Positions 26,041 to 35,019 of a DNA stretch of 64,000 nucleotides are shown in pieces. The translations under genes were made by a program, and so were the position numbers. Within the stretch, counting starts at the first letter, position 1. Each line of letters opens with the position of its first letter. Below the pieces are notes generated by a model. The model worked only from the letters and a program-made list of their open reading frames with translations. It was not told the DNA's origin and did no database searches. This DNA comes from Haloferula helveola (GTDB lineage Bacteria > Verrucomicrobiota > Verrucomicrobiia > Verrucomicrobiales > Akkermansiaceae): the NCBI RefSeq assembly GCF_037076345.1, contig NZ_AP024702.1, positions 3,100,001 through 3,164,000 of the forward strand, in the 5' to 3' direction.

Positions 26041-27021
26041 TCAGTGCTTCCCGTTGCTGTCCTGATGGTCGTGGTCGAATTCCGAGATGTGCTGACGATG
26101 ATCGGGGTCGAGCACGTCGTGGTGCACCTTGCGGCGCAGCTCGCGGAATTCGGGCGTGTCGATCGAGGTCGTCGGCCGCGGGTGGGCTCCGCCGAGCGCG
26201 GCCGTGAGGTCGCGGTCGGTCACGATCTTCGAGCCGACGCCGTCTTCCGCGCTATCGGCGGCATAGTACTGCGAAATCCCGATCACCCGCGTGCCGAGGA
26301 ACAACGCCTCGTCGAGGTCGTGCGTGACGAAAATCACGGTCAGGCCGTTCTTCTCCGCCTGCTCGAGAATGAAGAGCTGCATGTCCTCGCGCGTGCTGTG
26401 GTCGAGCGCGCCGAAAGGCTCGTCCATCATCAGCACCTTCGGCTTCATGATCGTCGCCTGCGCGATCGCGACGCGCTGGCGCATGCCGCCGGAGAGCTCG
26501 TGGGGATACTTGTCGCCATCATTCCTGCTGAGGCCGATCCGGCCGAGCAGGTCGAACGCCTCGGCGCGCGACTCGCGTCGGACTCGGCGGTAGCGTGGGC
26601 CAATGCTTCGGACGAGCGATTCGAACGGTCCGGTTTGCTGGAGCAGCGGACCGAGCGCGATGTTGTCGGCGACCGTCAGGTGGGGGAAGAGCGAGTAGCG
26701 CTGATAAACGATGCCGGTTTTCGGCGTGACGTTGCGCACCGGTTCGCCATCGACGTGCACCGTGCCTTTGGTCGGAAACTGCGAACCGAGGATCAGGCGG
26801 AAGATGGTCGACTTACCGCAGCCGCTCGGGCCGACGATCGTCGTGAACTCGTGTTCGCGGATCGTCAGGTCGAGATCGCGGAAAACGGTGAATTCATCCC
26901 GCTCGAGCTTCGGCTTCCCTTCGTCCAGCTTCAGCTTCGGCTTCGAGCGGTAGGTCACCTCGACGTCGCGGACCTCGACGACCACCTTGCGTTCCGGGTT
27001 CGTGGTTTCGGGCGTTTCCAT
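26041..27021 (-). CDS. ABC transporter ATPase (nitrate/taurine type)
   Basis: 326 residues from ATG 27021. Walker A GPSGCGKST, Q-loop YQRYSLFPHLTV, signature LSGGMRQRVAIA, Walker B VLMMDEPFGALD, switch His THD. Closest in pattern to SsuB/TauB/NrtD ATPases, with a ~60-residue His/Asp-rich C-terminal tail (HHDVLDPDHRQHISEFDHDHQD, here in pieces) that may bind metal. Insert of ~20 residues after the Q loop (SLVRSIGPRYRRVRRE). Start is 2 bases after the permease stop and stop is 2 bases before the AAA+ start. Confidence 0.93.
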   Translation of the reverse strand: METPETTNPERKVVVEVRDVEVTYRSKPKLKLDEGKPKLERDEFTVFRDLDLTIREHEFTTIVGPSGCGKSTIFRLILGSQFPTKGTVHVDGEPVRNVTPKTGIVYQRYSLFPHLTVADNIALGPLLQQTGPFESLVRSIGPRYRRVRRESRAEAFDLLGRIGLSRNDGDKYPHELSGGMRQRVAIAQATIMKPKVLMMDEPFGALDHSTREDMQLFILEQAEKNGLTVIFVTHDLDEALFLGTRVIGISQYYAADSAEDGVGSKIVTDRDLTAALGGAHPRPTTSIDTPEFRELRRKVHHDVLDPDHRQHISEFDHDHQDSNGKH

Positions 27022-27023
27022 GC

Positions 27024-27872
27024 TCAGCGGCCCTCCAACCATTTGTAGCGATGCTTGATCCACTGGCTGATCGCGAAATCGAGCAGGAACATCAGCAGGG
27101 TGAGCCAGATCACGTAGACGATGGTCGAGTCCATCGCGGTGGTCCGGTAGAACTTGATGAAGATGCGATAGCCGATGCCGGCTTCCGCGGAGATCGATTC
27201 GCCGGCGATCATCAGCACCGCCATCACGCCGAGGTTGAGGCGGATGGTGTTGAGCACGTCCGGCCAGATTTGGGGAAACACGACCCGCCACGGCAGTTCG
27301 GTTTCACATGAGCCGAGGCTCTGGGCCTTGAAGAACTGCTGTCGCGGCAGCGAGCGGGCGCGCAGGTAGGTGTCGAGGCAGACCATCGGGAAAACCCCGA
27401 GCACGATCAGGGCGACCTTGGCGACCTCGCCGGTTCCCAAGGTCAGGAACAGGATCGATAGCAGCGCCAGCGCGGGGATCATGCTCAGGATGATCATGAT
27501 CGTTTTGCCGAGCGACTCGGCCCACGGGTAGCTGCCCATCATCACGCCGATCGGAACCGCGAGCAGGATAACCGCCAGCGCCCAGCCCATGCGTTTGAAG
27601 CTGGCGAGCGTGTCCTTGTAGATCAGGAACTGGCGTTCGAGCCGCAGCTCCTTGCGGCGCTCGCTTTCGCGCTCCGGCGCGGGGATCGGCAGCGCGACCT
27701 TCTTCGCCGCGTCGACCAGCTTGCCGACGGTCGGCATCAGCTTGGCGCGATCGGTCTCCGCCAGTTCAGACGACTTCCGTACGTAGGTGAAGCACAGGAG
27801 CAGGACCGGAAGCAACGTCAGCGCGAGCTTTCCGAACCAGGGAATCCGGGCATCGGTGCGGAGGAAGGTCAT
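27024..27872 (-). CDS. ABC transporter permease (nitrate/taurine type)
   Basis: 282 residues from ATG 27872. About six TM segments in a BPD_transp_1 fold; the EAA loop is around LGSCETELPWRVVFPQIWP. An N-terminal TM is followed by an unusual ~60-residue charged stretch (SSELAETDRAKLMPTVGKL, ERESERRKELRLERQ) before the permease core, more than in TauC/SsuC. Pairs with the ATPase directly downstream and the solute-binding protein upstream, from which it is separated by a 167-base gap holding a palindromic element. Confidence 0.9.
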   Translation of the reverse strand: MTFLRTDARIPWFGKLALTLLPVLLLCFTYVRKSSELAETDRAKLMPTVGKLVDAAKKVALPIPAPERESERRKELRLERQFLIYKDTLASFKRMGWALAVILLAVPIGVMMGSYPWAESLGKTIMIILSMIPALALLSILFLTLGTGEVAKVALIVLGVFPMVCLDTYLRARSLPRQQFFKAQSLGSCETELPWRVVFPQIWPDVLNTIRLNLGVMAVLMIAGESISAEAGIGYRIFIKFYRTTAMDSTIVYVIWLTLLMFLLDFAISQWIKHRYKWLEGR

Positions 27873-27877
27873 GGGTT

Positions 27878-28034
27878 TGGAGTGCGGTGGCTTGCCACCG
27901 CTTTCGAGCTGCCTGGACTGGGGGTCTCCCTTCGAGCGTGGCCGGAAGGGAAAGGAGGGCTGTTTTTTGGCGAAAGCGACGAGTGCGGTGGCTCGCAAAG
28001 CGGTGTCGCCGCTCCGCTCTGCCACCGCACTCCA
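27878..28034. repeat. Palindromic element inside the operon
   Basis: Outer arms TGGAGTGCGGTGGC (27878-27891) and GCCACCGCACTCCA (28021-28034) are exact reverse complements. A second GAGTGCGGTGGC near 27981 repeats the left arm in direct orientation. It lies between the solute-binding-protein stop and the permease start and may form a stabilising mRNA structure or lower downstream expression. Confidence 0.75.
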
Positions 28035-28039
28035 GATGT

Positions 28040-29074
28040 TTACTCCGCGGCGACCGGCTTGAAGCGGAGCTTCACGTTGCTCTTGTCGCCGAGCACTTCG
28101 CTGTCGGCGAACTCGATACCGATGTAGCCGGCATCGTCGGCGTCCTCGCCAAGCAGGCCCTGGTCGAAGCAGAAGTCGCGGACCAGCGTGGTCGCCTGCT
28201 TGTGCGCCTTGCTGGTCAGCGCCTCCTTCATGGTGTCAGGCGTGTAGTAGAAGAAGGTCGTCTTCAGCTGCGCCTTGGCTTCCGGGACCGTGACGTTCGC
28301 CGCCTGCGCGACGGTCGCGATCAGGTCCTCGGCTTCCTGGCCGCCGCCGTTGAGCGTGGCCATGGCCTCGAACCAGGCACCGGAGATCGCTTTGGCGAGC
28401 TTCGGGTCCTCTTTCAGCAGGTCGGTCCGCATCACGAATCCGTCGAGGATCTCGCCGGGAATCTTCGAGGAATTGAAGACGTCCTTCACGCCCGGTTGCT
28501 GCATCAGCCCGAGGGCGTGCGGGTTCCAGGTGGCGGTCGACTTCAGTTCGGCGTCATCGCTGGTGAAGCCGCTGACGATGCCCTTCTCGGCGCGGTGGGC
28601 GAACTTGAAGTCCGACTCCTTCAGGCCGCCGAGCACGATGCCGCGGTAAACGAGGTAGTGGCTGACGGTGAACTCCTCGCCGTAGACGGTCGTTCCTTTC
28701 AGCCCGGACACCGAGTCGGTGCCGACGGCGAGCCACTTGTCGTTGCCGTTCGAGTAGTCACCGACGACGAAGAACGAGCAGTCGATGCCGGCCTGGCTGA
28801 TCAGGGTCAGGGCGTCCATGGTGGTGACCGGCACGACGTCGATGTTCTTCGCCTTGAAGGCGTCGATCGATGCGACATAGCCGAACTCCTCGACCTTGAT
28901 CTTGATGCCGTTCTTGTCGGCGTGCTTCTTGAGAAGCCCGGTATCCTCGAGGTACTTCACCGGGCACCACCCGATGTAGTTGCTCCAGCCGAAGGTGTAG
29001 TCGCCGTCTGCCTGGGCGAAGGCCGACGACGTCGCGGCGGCCGTGAGGATCAGGGCGGTAATGCTAGCTTTCAT
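28040..29074 (-). CDS. ABC solute-binding protein (NMT1/TauA-like)
   Basis: 344 residues from ATG 29074 with a signal peptide (cleavage after SAFA). The mature part begins YTFGWSNYIGWCPVKYLEDTGLL and has VVPVTTMDALT, a solute-binding fold of the taurine/nitrate type. No lipobox. Cognate binding protein of the permease/ATPase encoded next. The ligand cannot be predicted from sequence. One of three solute-binding-domain proteins in this operon, which is unusual for a single transporter. Confidence 0.88.
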   Translation of the reverse strand: MKASITALILTAAATSSAFAQADGDYTFGWSNYIGWCPVKYLEDTGLLKKHADKNGIKIKVEEFGYVASIDAFKAKNIDVVPVTTMDALTLISQAGIDCSFFVVGDYSNGNDKWLAVGTDSVSGLKGTTVYGEEFTVSHYLVYRGIVLGGLKESDFKFAHRAEKGIVSGFTSDDAELKSTATWNPHALGLMQQPGVKDVFNSSKIPGEILDGFVMRTDLLKEDPKLAKAISGAWFEAMATLNGGGQEAEDLIATVAQAANVTVPEAKAQLKTTFFYYTPDTMKEALTSKAHKQATTLVRDFCFDQGLLGEDADDAGYIGIEFADSEVLGDKSNVKLRFKPVAAE

Positions 29075-29109
29075 GGTATTCTTTGTGGGGTGGGGTTGGG
29101 CGACGCGCC

Positions 29110-29931
29110 TCAGGCTTTGAGTTCGCCTTCGTCGTCGCGTTTCGTTTCTTCTGGGGTGCCCTCCGGCAGGTCTGCCGCGAGCATCTCGTCGAGCAGGTCG
29201 AGGCCGGCCTGTTCGGCCATGGCGGTTTCGAGTTCGACGTCGATCGAGTCGGCCGAAGCGCCTTCGAGGTCGGACTTGATCTTCGCCTGCTGCTTCATCT
29301 GGGAAATCCGGTTGGTGACCGTGTTGAGCACCGAGCGGTCCGACGAGGCCTCGAGGCCGCTGAGGCGGTCCATGAGCTCGGACGTTGTCTTGGCATCGAC
29401 GTAATCGGCGATGGCTTGTGCCTTCTGATCGTCGAGTCCCTTGATCTCGCGCTGGCGCTTGGCGAGCTGCGTCTTGAGCTGGTCGAGTCGTCCCTGGCGC
29501 TCGGCCAGTTCCGGCTCGAGGCGTGCCTGCAGTTCGTCCTCGGTGCGCACCTTGCCCTGGAAGTCGATGAAGGCCTGTTGCCACTTCATCACGTCAGCGT
29601 CGGTCTGCGCCTGCTCGCGGGTCAGGCCCTTGGCCTTGAGCACCTTGGCGAGCTGGAACTTCGCGGCATCGCGCTTCTTGATCAGCTCTTCCTCGCGGTC
29701 GAGGCTTTCATCGAGGCGCTTCTTGCTGGCCTCGACATTGGCGGCAAGGGTCGAGACCGCCTTGATGAACTCGGCGTGGTCCTTGATCTCCTTGTCCTTC
29801 TGGATGTCGAAGGCCATGCCGACACCTTCCGCGGAGGAGGTGAAGGTCTCTTCGGCCGCTTGGTTCACTTTGCCACCTGCCCACAGCCATTTGAAGCTGA
29901 GGAACCGGCCGATCGCTTTGAATAGTCCCAT
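29110..29931 (-). CDS. pspA: PspA/IM30 family membrane-remodelling protein
   Basis: 273 residues, longer than E. coli PspA (222). Begins MGLFKAIGRFLSFKWLW, an amphipathic membrane-binding helix, followed by long coiled-coil helices (KKRLDESLDREEELIKKRDAAKFQ region) and an acidic C-terminal extension. PspA forms ESCRT-III-like polymers that stabilise the inner membrane. Starts 4 bases after the 2-TM gene stop. No PspF or PspBC homologue here; the neighbours are an AAA+ ATPase, a vWA lipoprotein and an ABC transporter. Confidence 0.85.
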   Translation of the reverse strand: MGLFKAIGRFLSFKWLWAGGKVNQAAEETFTSSAEGVGMAFDIQKDKEIKDHAEFIKAVSTLAANVEASKKRLDESLDREEELIKKRDAAKFQLAKVLKAKGLTREQAQTDADVMKWQQAFIDFQGKVRTEDELQARLEPELAERQGRLDQLKTQLAKRQREIKGLDDQKAQAIADYVDAKTTSELMDRLSGLEASSDRSVLNTVTNRISQMKQQAKIKSDLEGASADSIDVELETAMAEQAGLDLLDEMLAADLPEGTPEETKRDDEGELKA

Positions 29932-29935
29932 GGTC

Positions 29936-30832
29936 TTAGTTGGTTTCTGTTTCGGTTGGGGTGAGGTTTTCCGTGTTGGTCAGGAAGTCGCGGATTTCCG
30001 CTTCAGCGGCCTCGGCCGCCTCGACGATGTCCGAAAGGCGCTTTGCCGGGTTGTTGATCGATTGGTCGAATTCGGACCGTCCGGCGTCCGAGAGGTAGGC
30101 GCTTTTCAGCGCCGCCTCCAGTTCGTTCGACCGGGCGATGAGCTCGTCGCGCCGCGCCGCAAGCTGGTCGTAGCGGCCGATTTGCTGGCTGTGGGCGGCG
30201 AGCTTGCTGTCGAGCACCGAGTGATTGGCGTCGGGCAGCTCCTTCTGGGCGATCCACATTTCGGACTCCTGACGGAGCTGGACGATGTCGATGCCCGACA
30301 AGGCGGTGTGGATTTCCGCGGCGCGGCGCAGGTGCGCGACGCCCGCCGAGCGGGCGGACTCGGCGAGCCCGAGCCGGTTGCCGACTCCCGTGCCCAGCTT
30401 CGCCTCGGCGCGCGTCTCCAGAAACTCGGTATACTGCGAGTAGGCTTCCGAAAGCTCGTGGGCTTCCTTCGCGGCTTCCGCCAGTCCGATGCTTTCGCAC
30501 ATCTCGCGGATTTCCGAGAGCGCCGACCGCCGGTCGTTCTTGAGCTGTTCCATCATCCAGCGGACGTGCCGCTTGGCGAGCGTCTCGCCGCGGATCCACA
30601 GGTTGAAAACGAAGGCCGCGGCACCGACCACGCCGAGCACCACCGATGCGAACACACCGAGAAAGCCCCACGAGAAGGCCCCGGTGAGCAGCAGCACCCC
30701 GGCGGCGAGCGCGAGCGGGATGACGGTGAGTGGTGATTGGATGCATTGGGTGCGGACGGCTTTGAAGATGGCTTCCTGGTCAGTCAGGTCCTGAAGGCTG
30801 ACTTGCGTTGGGCGGCCATCCTTCTTCGGCAT
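29936..30832 (-). CDS. Two-TM coiled-coil membrane protein
   Basis: 298 residues, not recognised. Two adjacent TM helices (about 36-56 and 58-80) then a ~210-residue helical, charged cytoplasmic region likely to be coiled coil (KRHVRWMMEQLKNDRRSAL, RRDELIARSNELEAALKSA). Directly upstream of pspA and nearly overlapping it, so probably a membrane anchor or partner for PspA, comparable in role to PspB/PspC (inference only). Confidence 0.75.
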   Translation of the reverse strand: MPKKDGRPTQVSLQDLTDQEAIFKAVRTQCIQSPLTVIPLALAAGVLLLTGAFSWGFLGVFASVVLGVVGAAAFVFNLWIRGETLAKRHVRWMMEQLKNDRRSALSEIREMCESIGLAEAAKEAHELSEAYSQYTEFLETRAEAKLGTGVGNRLGLAESARSAGVAHLRRAAEIHTALSGIDIVQLRQESEMWIAQKELPDANHSVLDSKLAAHSQQIGRYDQLAARRDELIARSNELEAALKSAYLSDAGRSEFDQSINNPAKRLSDIVEAAEAAEAEIRDFLTNTENLTPTETETN

Positions 30833-30859
30833 GATGGATGTGGTTTTGATGGAAAGGGA

Positions 30860-32470
30860 CTACAGGCCGCCCCGCTCGAGCAGGATGGCTTCGACACGTG
30901 GCACGCGGCCGCGGTAGGCGCGCGAGCGTGGGTTTTCTCCGGGGCGGACGGGGGGCGGCTCGGACGAGCCGGCGCCTTCGATGCGGAGCCGGTCCTCGTC
31001 GAAGCCGTGGACCAGCACGAGGCGCTTCATCACGACCTCGGCGCGGAGGGCGGACAGCTTGCGGTTCTCCTCGCTGTCGGAGCCGCCGGTGTGGCCGCGG
31101 ATCACCACGCGGTAGTTCGGGTAGTTCACGTCGAGCAGCTTGGCGACCTTGTCGATCTCCTCGGCCGCTCCAACCTCGAACTCGGTGCCGTTGCGGAATC
31201 GGATCGGCCGCACCTGCAGCTTCGCGACTTCCTTGAGTCGGTCCCACTGGGTGTCGGAAAGCGGTTCGAAGTCGATCTCGCCGGAGCCGTTCTGACCGAG
31301 CGCGCGGGGTGCGGTGTTCTTCAGTGCCTCCAGCACGCGCTTGTTGATCAGGCGGTAGGGATCGCGGACTTCGGAAGCACCGAGCCGGCCGGTGTCGGCG
31401 AGGACATCGGCGCAGGAGAGAATGGTGTCGATCACGCCTTCCTTCGCGGTGATCGCGTTGCCGGAGGTTTCGACGCCGAACTGCTGCAGGCAGTTGTCGT
31501 GCAGGTCGAGCCAGTCGATCTTGTTCTCGTCGACGATCTTCTTCACCGCGTCGCGGTCGATGTCGGCCCAGCGCGCCATGTCGGTCACGCGCTCCTCGGC
31601 GTTGCGGCGGTAGTGGTCGAAGGCGCGGAAGTAGGCCTTGAAGTAGCGCAGCACGTCGTCCTCGCGCTGGGCGAGCGTGCGCTTGTTGACGACGAAGTAG
31701 TCGACGATGTAGCCGGCGAACTTGTCCGAGCCCCAGACGTATTCGAGGTTCGGGTTCTTCGCCAGGGCGCGGGAGATGTCGGGCTCCCACATCACGAAGA
31801 CGTCGCCCTTGGCATTCATCGAGCGCTCGTAGACTTCCTCCGACGAACCGACCGGCACGCGCCAGTCGGCGCGCTTGCCACCCGCGGCTTCGTCAGCCGC
31901 CTTGAGGTTGAAGAAGTCGAGGTCCTTGACCGTGATGTCCACCAGGAACTGGCTCGGGCTTTCGCCGGTGTAGACCCACTTCAGCGACGCGTCGTTGAGG
32001 TCGGCGACGTCGCCGTTCGGCAGCGCGTCCTTGAGTGCGACGATCCCGTCGCCGCCGTTCGAGCGGGCGATTGCCACCGTGATCACGCCCGGGAAGTTGT
32101 TGCGGCGTCCGTGGATCAGATACTCGGCGGCGGGGATCGCGATGATGTCGTATTCGCCCTTGGCCAGCTTGTCGACGCGCTCGGAGACCGCGGCGCCGTC
32201 ATCGATCCATTCGATGCCGAGTCCCTGGCGGACGGCTTCCTTCTTCGTCTGGATCGACGAGGCGAAGAAATAGCCGAGGTAGCCGTCGCCGGCGATCTTC
32301 AGGGTCGAGTTCACCTTGGCGTCCGAGATCTCGCGCTCGAACTGCTCGGCCTTCTTCCGTGCCTCTTCCTCCTGATGCTTCTTGAAGAACGGCTTGATGG
32401 CGAACCACGCGCCCGCGATCACCGCGCAGACGGTGAAGAGCAGGATGGCGAGCTTGGAGGCGTTGTTCAT
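30860..32470 (-). CDS. Membrane-anchored solute-binding domain fused to OmpA domain
   Basis: 536 residues. One N-terminal TM helix (KLAILLFTVCAVIAGAWFA), a short charged coil, then a solute-binding fold (~55-330; KIAGDGYLGYFF, YDIIAIPAAEYLI, VFVMWEPDISRAL) and a C-terminal OmpA-like peptidoglycan-binding domain (~400-520; YRVVIRGHTGGSDSEENRKLSALRA split here as VVIRGHTGG and RKLSALRAEVV). Tethered to the inner membrane and able to hold the cell wall. NCBI uses a name such as phosphate ABC substrate-binding/OmpA for this architecture. Confidence 0.85.
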   Translation of the reverse strand: MNNASKLAILLFTVCAVIAGAWFAIKPFFKKHQEEEARKKAEQFEREISDAKVNSTLKIAGDGYLGYFFASSIQTKKEAVRQGLGIEWIDDGAAVSERVDKLAKGEYDIIAIPAAEYLIHGRRNNFPGVITVAIARSNGGDGIVALKDALPNGDVADLNDASLKWVYTGESPSQFLVDITVKDLDFFNLKAADEAAGGKRADWRVPVGSSEEVYERSMNAKGDVFVMWEPDISRALAKNPNLEYVWGSDKFAGYIVDYFVVNKRTLAQREDDVLRYFKAYFRAFDHYRRNAEERVTDMARWADIDRDAVKKIVDENKIDWLDLHDNCLQQFGVETSGNAITAKEGVIDTILSCADVLADTGRLGASEVRDPYRLINKRVLEALKNTAPRALGQNGSGEIDFEPLSDTQWDRLKEVAKLQVRPIRFRNGTEFEVGAAEEIDKVAKLLDVNYPNYRVVIRGHTGGSDSEENRKLSALRAEVVMKRLVLVHGFDEDRLRIEGAGSSEPPPVRPGENPRSRAYRGRVPRVEAILLERGGL

Positions 32471-32504
32471 TCGGGGGTGTACGGTCCGGAAAGGACGAAT
32501 CGTG

Positions 32505-33251
32505 TTAGAGGTCGGCGCTGTCGTCCAGCTCGGCGAGGGTTTCCTTCATGGCGTCGAGCAGCTCCTGCTCGTCCTGGGCGGTCATGTAGTTCTCCGAGTA
32601 GCGGCGCAGCGGGTGCTCGTTGCGGATGCGGAAGCCGATGGTGTAGATCGGCACGTGGTAGTCGCGGGCCATGACGATCGATTGGTTGAAAGCGGACCCG
32701 TCACTGGCCTGGCCGTCGGTCACGACGATCAGCCGGATGTCGCCGTAGCGGAGCTGTTTCTGGAACTGGTCGATCAGCGACTTGGTGCCGGCCTTGATCG
32801 CGGCCCCGAGCGGGGTGCTGCCGCCGGCCTGGACGCCGGCGATCTTCTTCTTCAGTTCGGCGCGTTGATCGTCGCCGCGCCCGAGCGGAACCAGTTCGGC
32901 TCCGGCGAGGTTGTTGCGGTCGAAGACGAACAGCCCGATGTTGAGGTCGTCGGGTGCCCCTTGGATGAAGGAAGTCACCGCGCGCCTCGCTTCCGCGATC
33001 GGCGAGCCGGTCATGCTGCCGCTGCCGTCGAAGATGATGTAGGCATTCGAGCTCGGGTCCATCTTCGATCCGGGAGGAGTCGTGTTCGGAATGGGCTCGC
33101 GGTCGTTCGAACCCTTGGCCGCCTTGCTCACGACGAGCGGGCTTTCGAAGGCCTCCTCGCGGGCGACCGTCACGGTGTTCGATTTCTCACAGGAGACCAT
33201 CAGCAGGCCGGTGAGGGCCAGCGGTCCGGTCATGGCGAATTTGATCCACAT
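32505..33251 (-). CDS. vWA-domain lipoprotein
   Basis: 248 residues from ATG 33251, which gives a lipoprotein leader (TGLLMVSC, Cys21); a start at 33302 would overlap the previous gene. Complete MIDAS site: DGSGSM (DxSxS), GGSTPLG and VVTDGQASDG. vWA domains bind protein partners through Mg. In operons with AAA+ ATPases they usually act as adaptors; here it would be outside the inner membrane, possibly binding the OmpA fusion proteins. 25 bases after the upstream stop. Confidence 0.88.
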   Translation of the reverse strand: MWIKFAMTGPLALTGLLMVSCEKSNTVTVAREEAFESPLVVSKAAKGSNDREPIPNTTPPGSKMDPSSNAYIIFDGSGSMTGSPIAEARRAVTSFIQGAPDDLNIGLFVFDRNNLAGAELVPLGRGDDQRAELKKKIAGVQAGGSTPLGAAIKAGTKSLIDQFQKQLRYGDIRLIVVTDGQASDGSAFNQSIVMARDYHVPIYTIGFRIRNEHPLRRYSENYMTAQDEQELLDAMKETLAELDDSADL

Positions 33252-33276
33252 GGTTTCGGGTGGTTCGGGTTGGGGA

Positions 33277-35019
33277 TCAGAAGTCGATTTTGACATCGTC
33301 ACCCACCTCGAGCACTTCGAGTCGCTCGAGGATGATCACGCCGCGGCGGTTCTCGGCGCGCTTCTTCGGGGTATCCGCATTCTCGTAGACCGGGGCGGTC
33401 GAGCCGCGGCCGACGGCCACGATGCGGTTCTCGTCGAGGTTCAGTCCCTTGTCCTCGCAGAAGTCGACGAAGGCGTCGCGCAGTGCCTCGGCGCGCTCGG
33501 CCGACTTGGTCTTGAGCGAGCGATCGAGCAAAGTGGCGGTCTGCTGGGTCGGGGGCGACGACATCCGTAGTACTTTCTGGATCTTGCCGAGCAGCACCTT
33601 GTCGTTGTTCTGCAGTGCCTCGCGCAGGCGGGTCAGCAGGTAGCCGTCGGCGTGGGCCTCGATGATCATCGTGGTGCCGGCGTAGGTGTCGACCATGTTC
33701 ATCGCCTGACTGAAGTAGTCGTTCAGTGCGGCGTCGCTTTTGTCGAAGTTGTCCTGGTTGGCGGCGAAGGGGACGGTGAAGTCGAAAAGGGCGGTGTCAC
33801 GCTCGTCCAGCTCGGGGTTCTCGAGAAGGAACTCCTCGACCTTCTGTTGGGCCTGCTCGGTCGACTTGAAGACCGACTTCGCGATCTTCACTTCACCGGC
33901 GTACTTCAGGCCGGCACCGAGAGCGGCCCAATCCCAGCCTGCGACCGGCATTTCGAAGCGTCCGATGCCGCGGCCTGCCTTGTCGAAGGCAACCTGGATT
34001 TCCTCGGTGAGTGTCTCGATACTGCGGGTCGTGCCTTGGCCGGTGAAGAACGCGACGTTGCCGGCGTGGCCGACCAGTTCGGCTTCGGAGAGCATCGCCT
34101 CGGTGTCGCCAACGAGCCCGGCGTCGCCCAGAAGCAGCTCGGCGGATGACGACATCAGCTTGCGCCATTCACCGGAGCTCTTGTCGAGATCACGCAGCGA
34201 CTCCTCGGCCTTGAGCAGTCCCTTCACGAAGCCCTCGACCTTGGGCCGGTTCTTCTCGAAGTAGTCCTTCCGGACCGCGTACACATCCGGGATGATCCGG
34301 CTGGCCTGCTTCGAGGTGAAAAGGATGCGCGCGCCTTTGACGGCGAAGTCACCTTCGGTGAGCGCTGCGGCATCGGGCGAGATCACCCACACGGCGTCGA
34401 TGTCTTCCTGGGCCTCGAACAGCTCCGGCGGCGAGACGATCTTGTCGCCCTTGCCGTCCAGCGGCGCGGCGAGCTCGGGGAGGTAGTGGAACTTCACCTT
34501 GCCCGGATCGACGCCGGCGTCCTGGAGCACCTTGATCGCCGGGTGCTCGTGCGGACCGTAGAGCTGCACGGCCACCGACTTGATGTCCTTGATCGACTTC
34601 ACACGGTCGCGCACGACGAGGCAGTCGCCGCCATTGCTCCAGGAGAGCTGGTAGACGACGACGAGATCGGTGCCGGCATTCTGGAACGCCTTGCGGGCCT
34701 GCAGGATCATCGGAAGGGTGCCGCGCAGGTAGGGCGAGTTGCCGTTCAGGCAGTTGGTGACCTGGACCGGAAAGTTGTCTTCGCGGTAGAGGCTGACACC
34801 GGCCAGCGTGCCGTTGGATGTCGCGAGCTGGGTGGCGACGTCGGCGCCCCAGGCGATGACCGGGACCTTCTTGTCATTGGTGACCGGCTTGAGGCTCTTC
34901 GGAGCGGAAGCCTCGAGCGGCTTGTAGGTGAGGAGGTCCGCCTTCTGGGCCGTGGCCGTCATCGGAATGGCGGAGGCGAAGAGTGATGCGGCCAGCAGTG
35001 CGAGCTTCGGGGTCTTCAT
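33277..35019 (-). CDS. Periplasmic solute-binding domain fused to OmpA domain
   Basis: 580 residues from ATG 35019 with signal peptide (MKTPKLALLAASLFASAI...). Residues ~40-330 form a NMT1-like solute-binding domain (VPVIAWGADVATQLA, GTDLVVVYQLSWSNGGDCLVVRD, DIDAVWVISPDAAAL). Residues ~430-570 form an OmpA-like domain (IIEAHADGY, KTKSAERAEALRDAF, RAENRRGVII) with an unusual ~40-residue insertion in the first half. First gene of the operon. Second, unanchored, member of the same fusion class as the 536-residue protein. It might sense a ligand and report from the cell wall. Confidence 0.85.
   Translation of the reverse strand: MKTPKLALLAASLFASAIPMTATAQKADLLTYKPLEASAPKSLKPVTNDKKVPVIAWGADVATQLATSNGTLAGVSLYREDNFPVQVTNCLNGNSPYLRGTLPMILQARKAFQNAGTDLVVVYQLSWSNGGDCLVVRDRVKSIKDIKSVAVQLYGPHEHPAIKVLQDAGVDPGKVKFHYLPELAAPLDGKGDKIVSPPELFEAQEDIDAVWVISPDAAALTEGDFAVKGARILFTSKQASRIIPDVYAVRKDYFEKNRPKVEGFVKGLLKAEESLRDLDKSSGEWRKLMSSSAELLLGDAGLVGDTEAMLSEAELVGHAGNVAFFTGQGTTRSIETLTEEIQVAFDKAGRGIGRFEMPVAGWDWAALGAGLKYAGEVKIAKSVFKSTEQAQQKVEEFLLENPELDERDTALFDFTVPFAANQDNFDKSDAALNDYFSQAMNMVDTYAGTTMIIEAHADGYLLTRLREALQNNDKVLLGKIQKVLRMSSPPTQQTATLLDRSLKTKSAERAEALRDAFVDFCEDKGLNLDENRIVAVGRGSTAPVYENADTPKKRAENRRGVIILERLEVLEVGDDVKIDF

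Noticed and set aside
24197..35019. Defence island interpretation of the AAA+/vWA operon
   Set aside because: Exported and cell-wall domains dominate and there is no nuclease, toxin or phage-related gene; an envelope function fits better.
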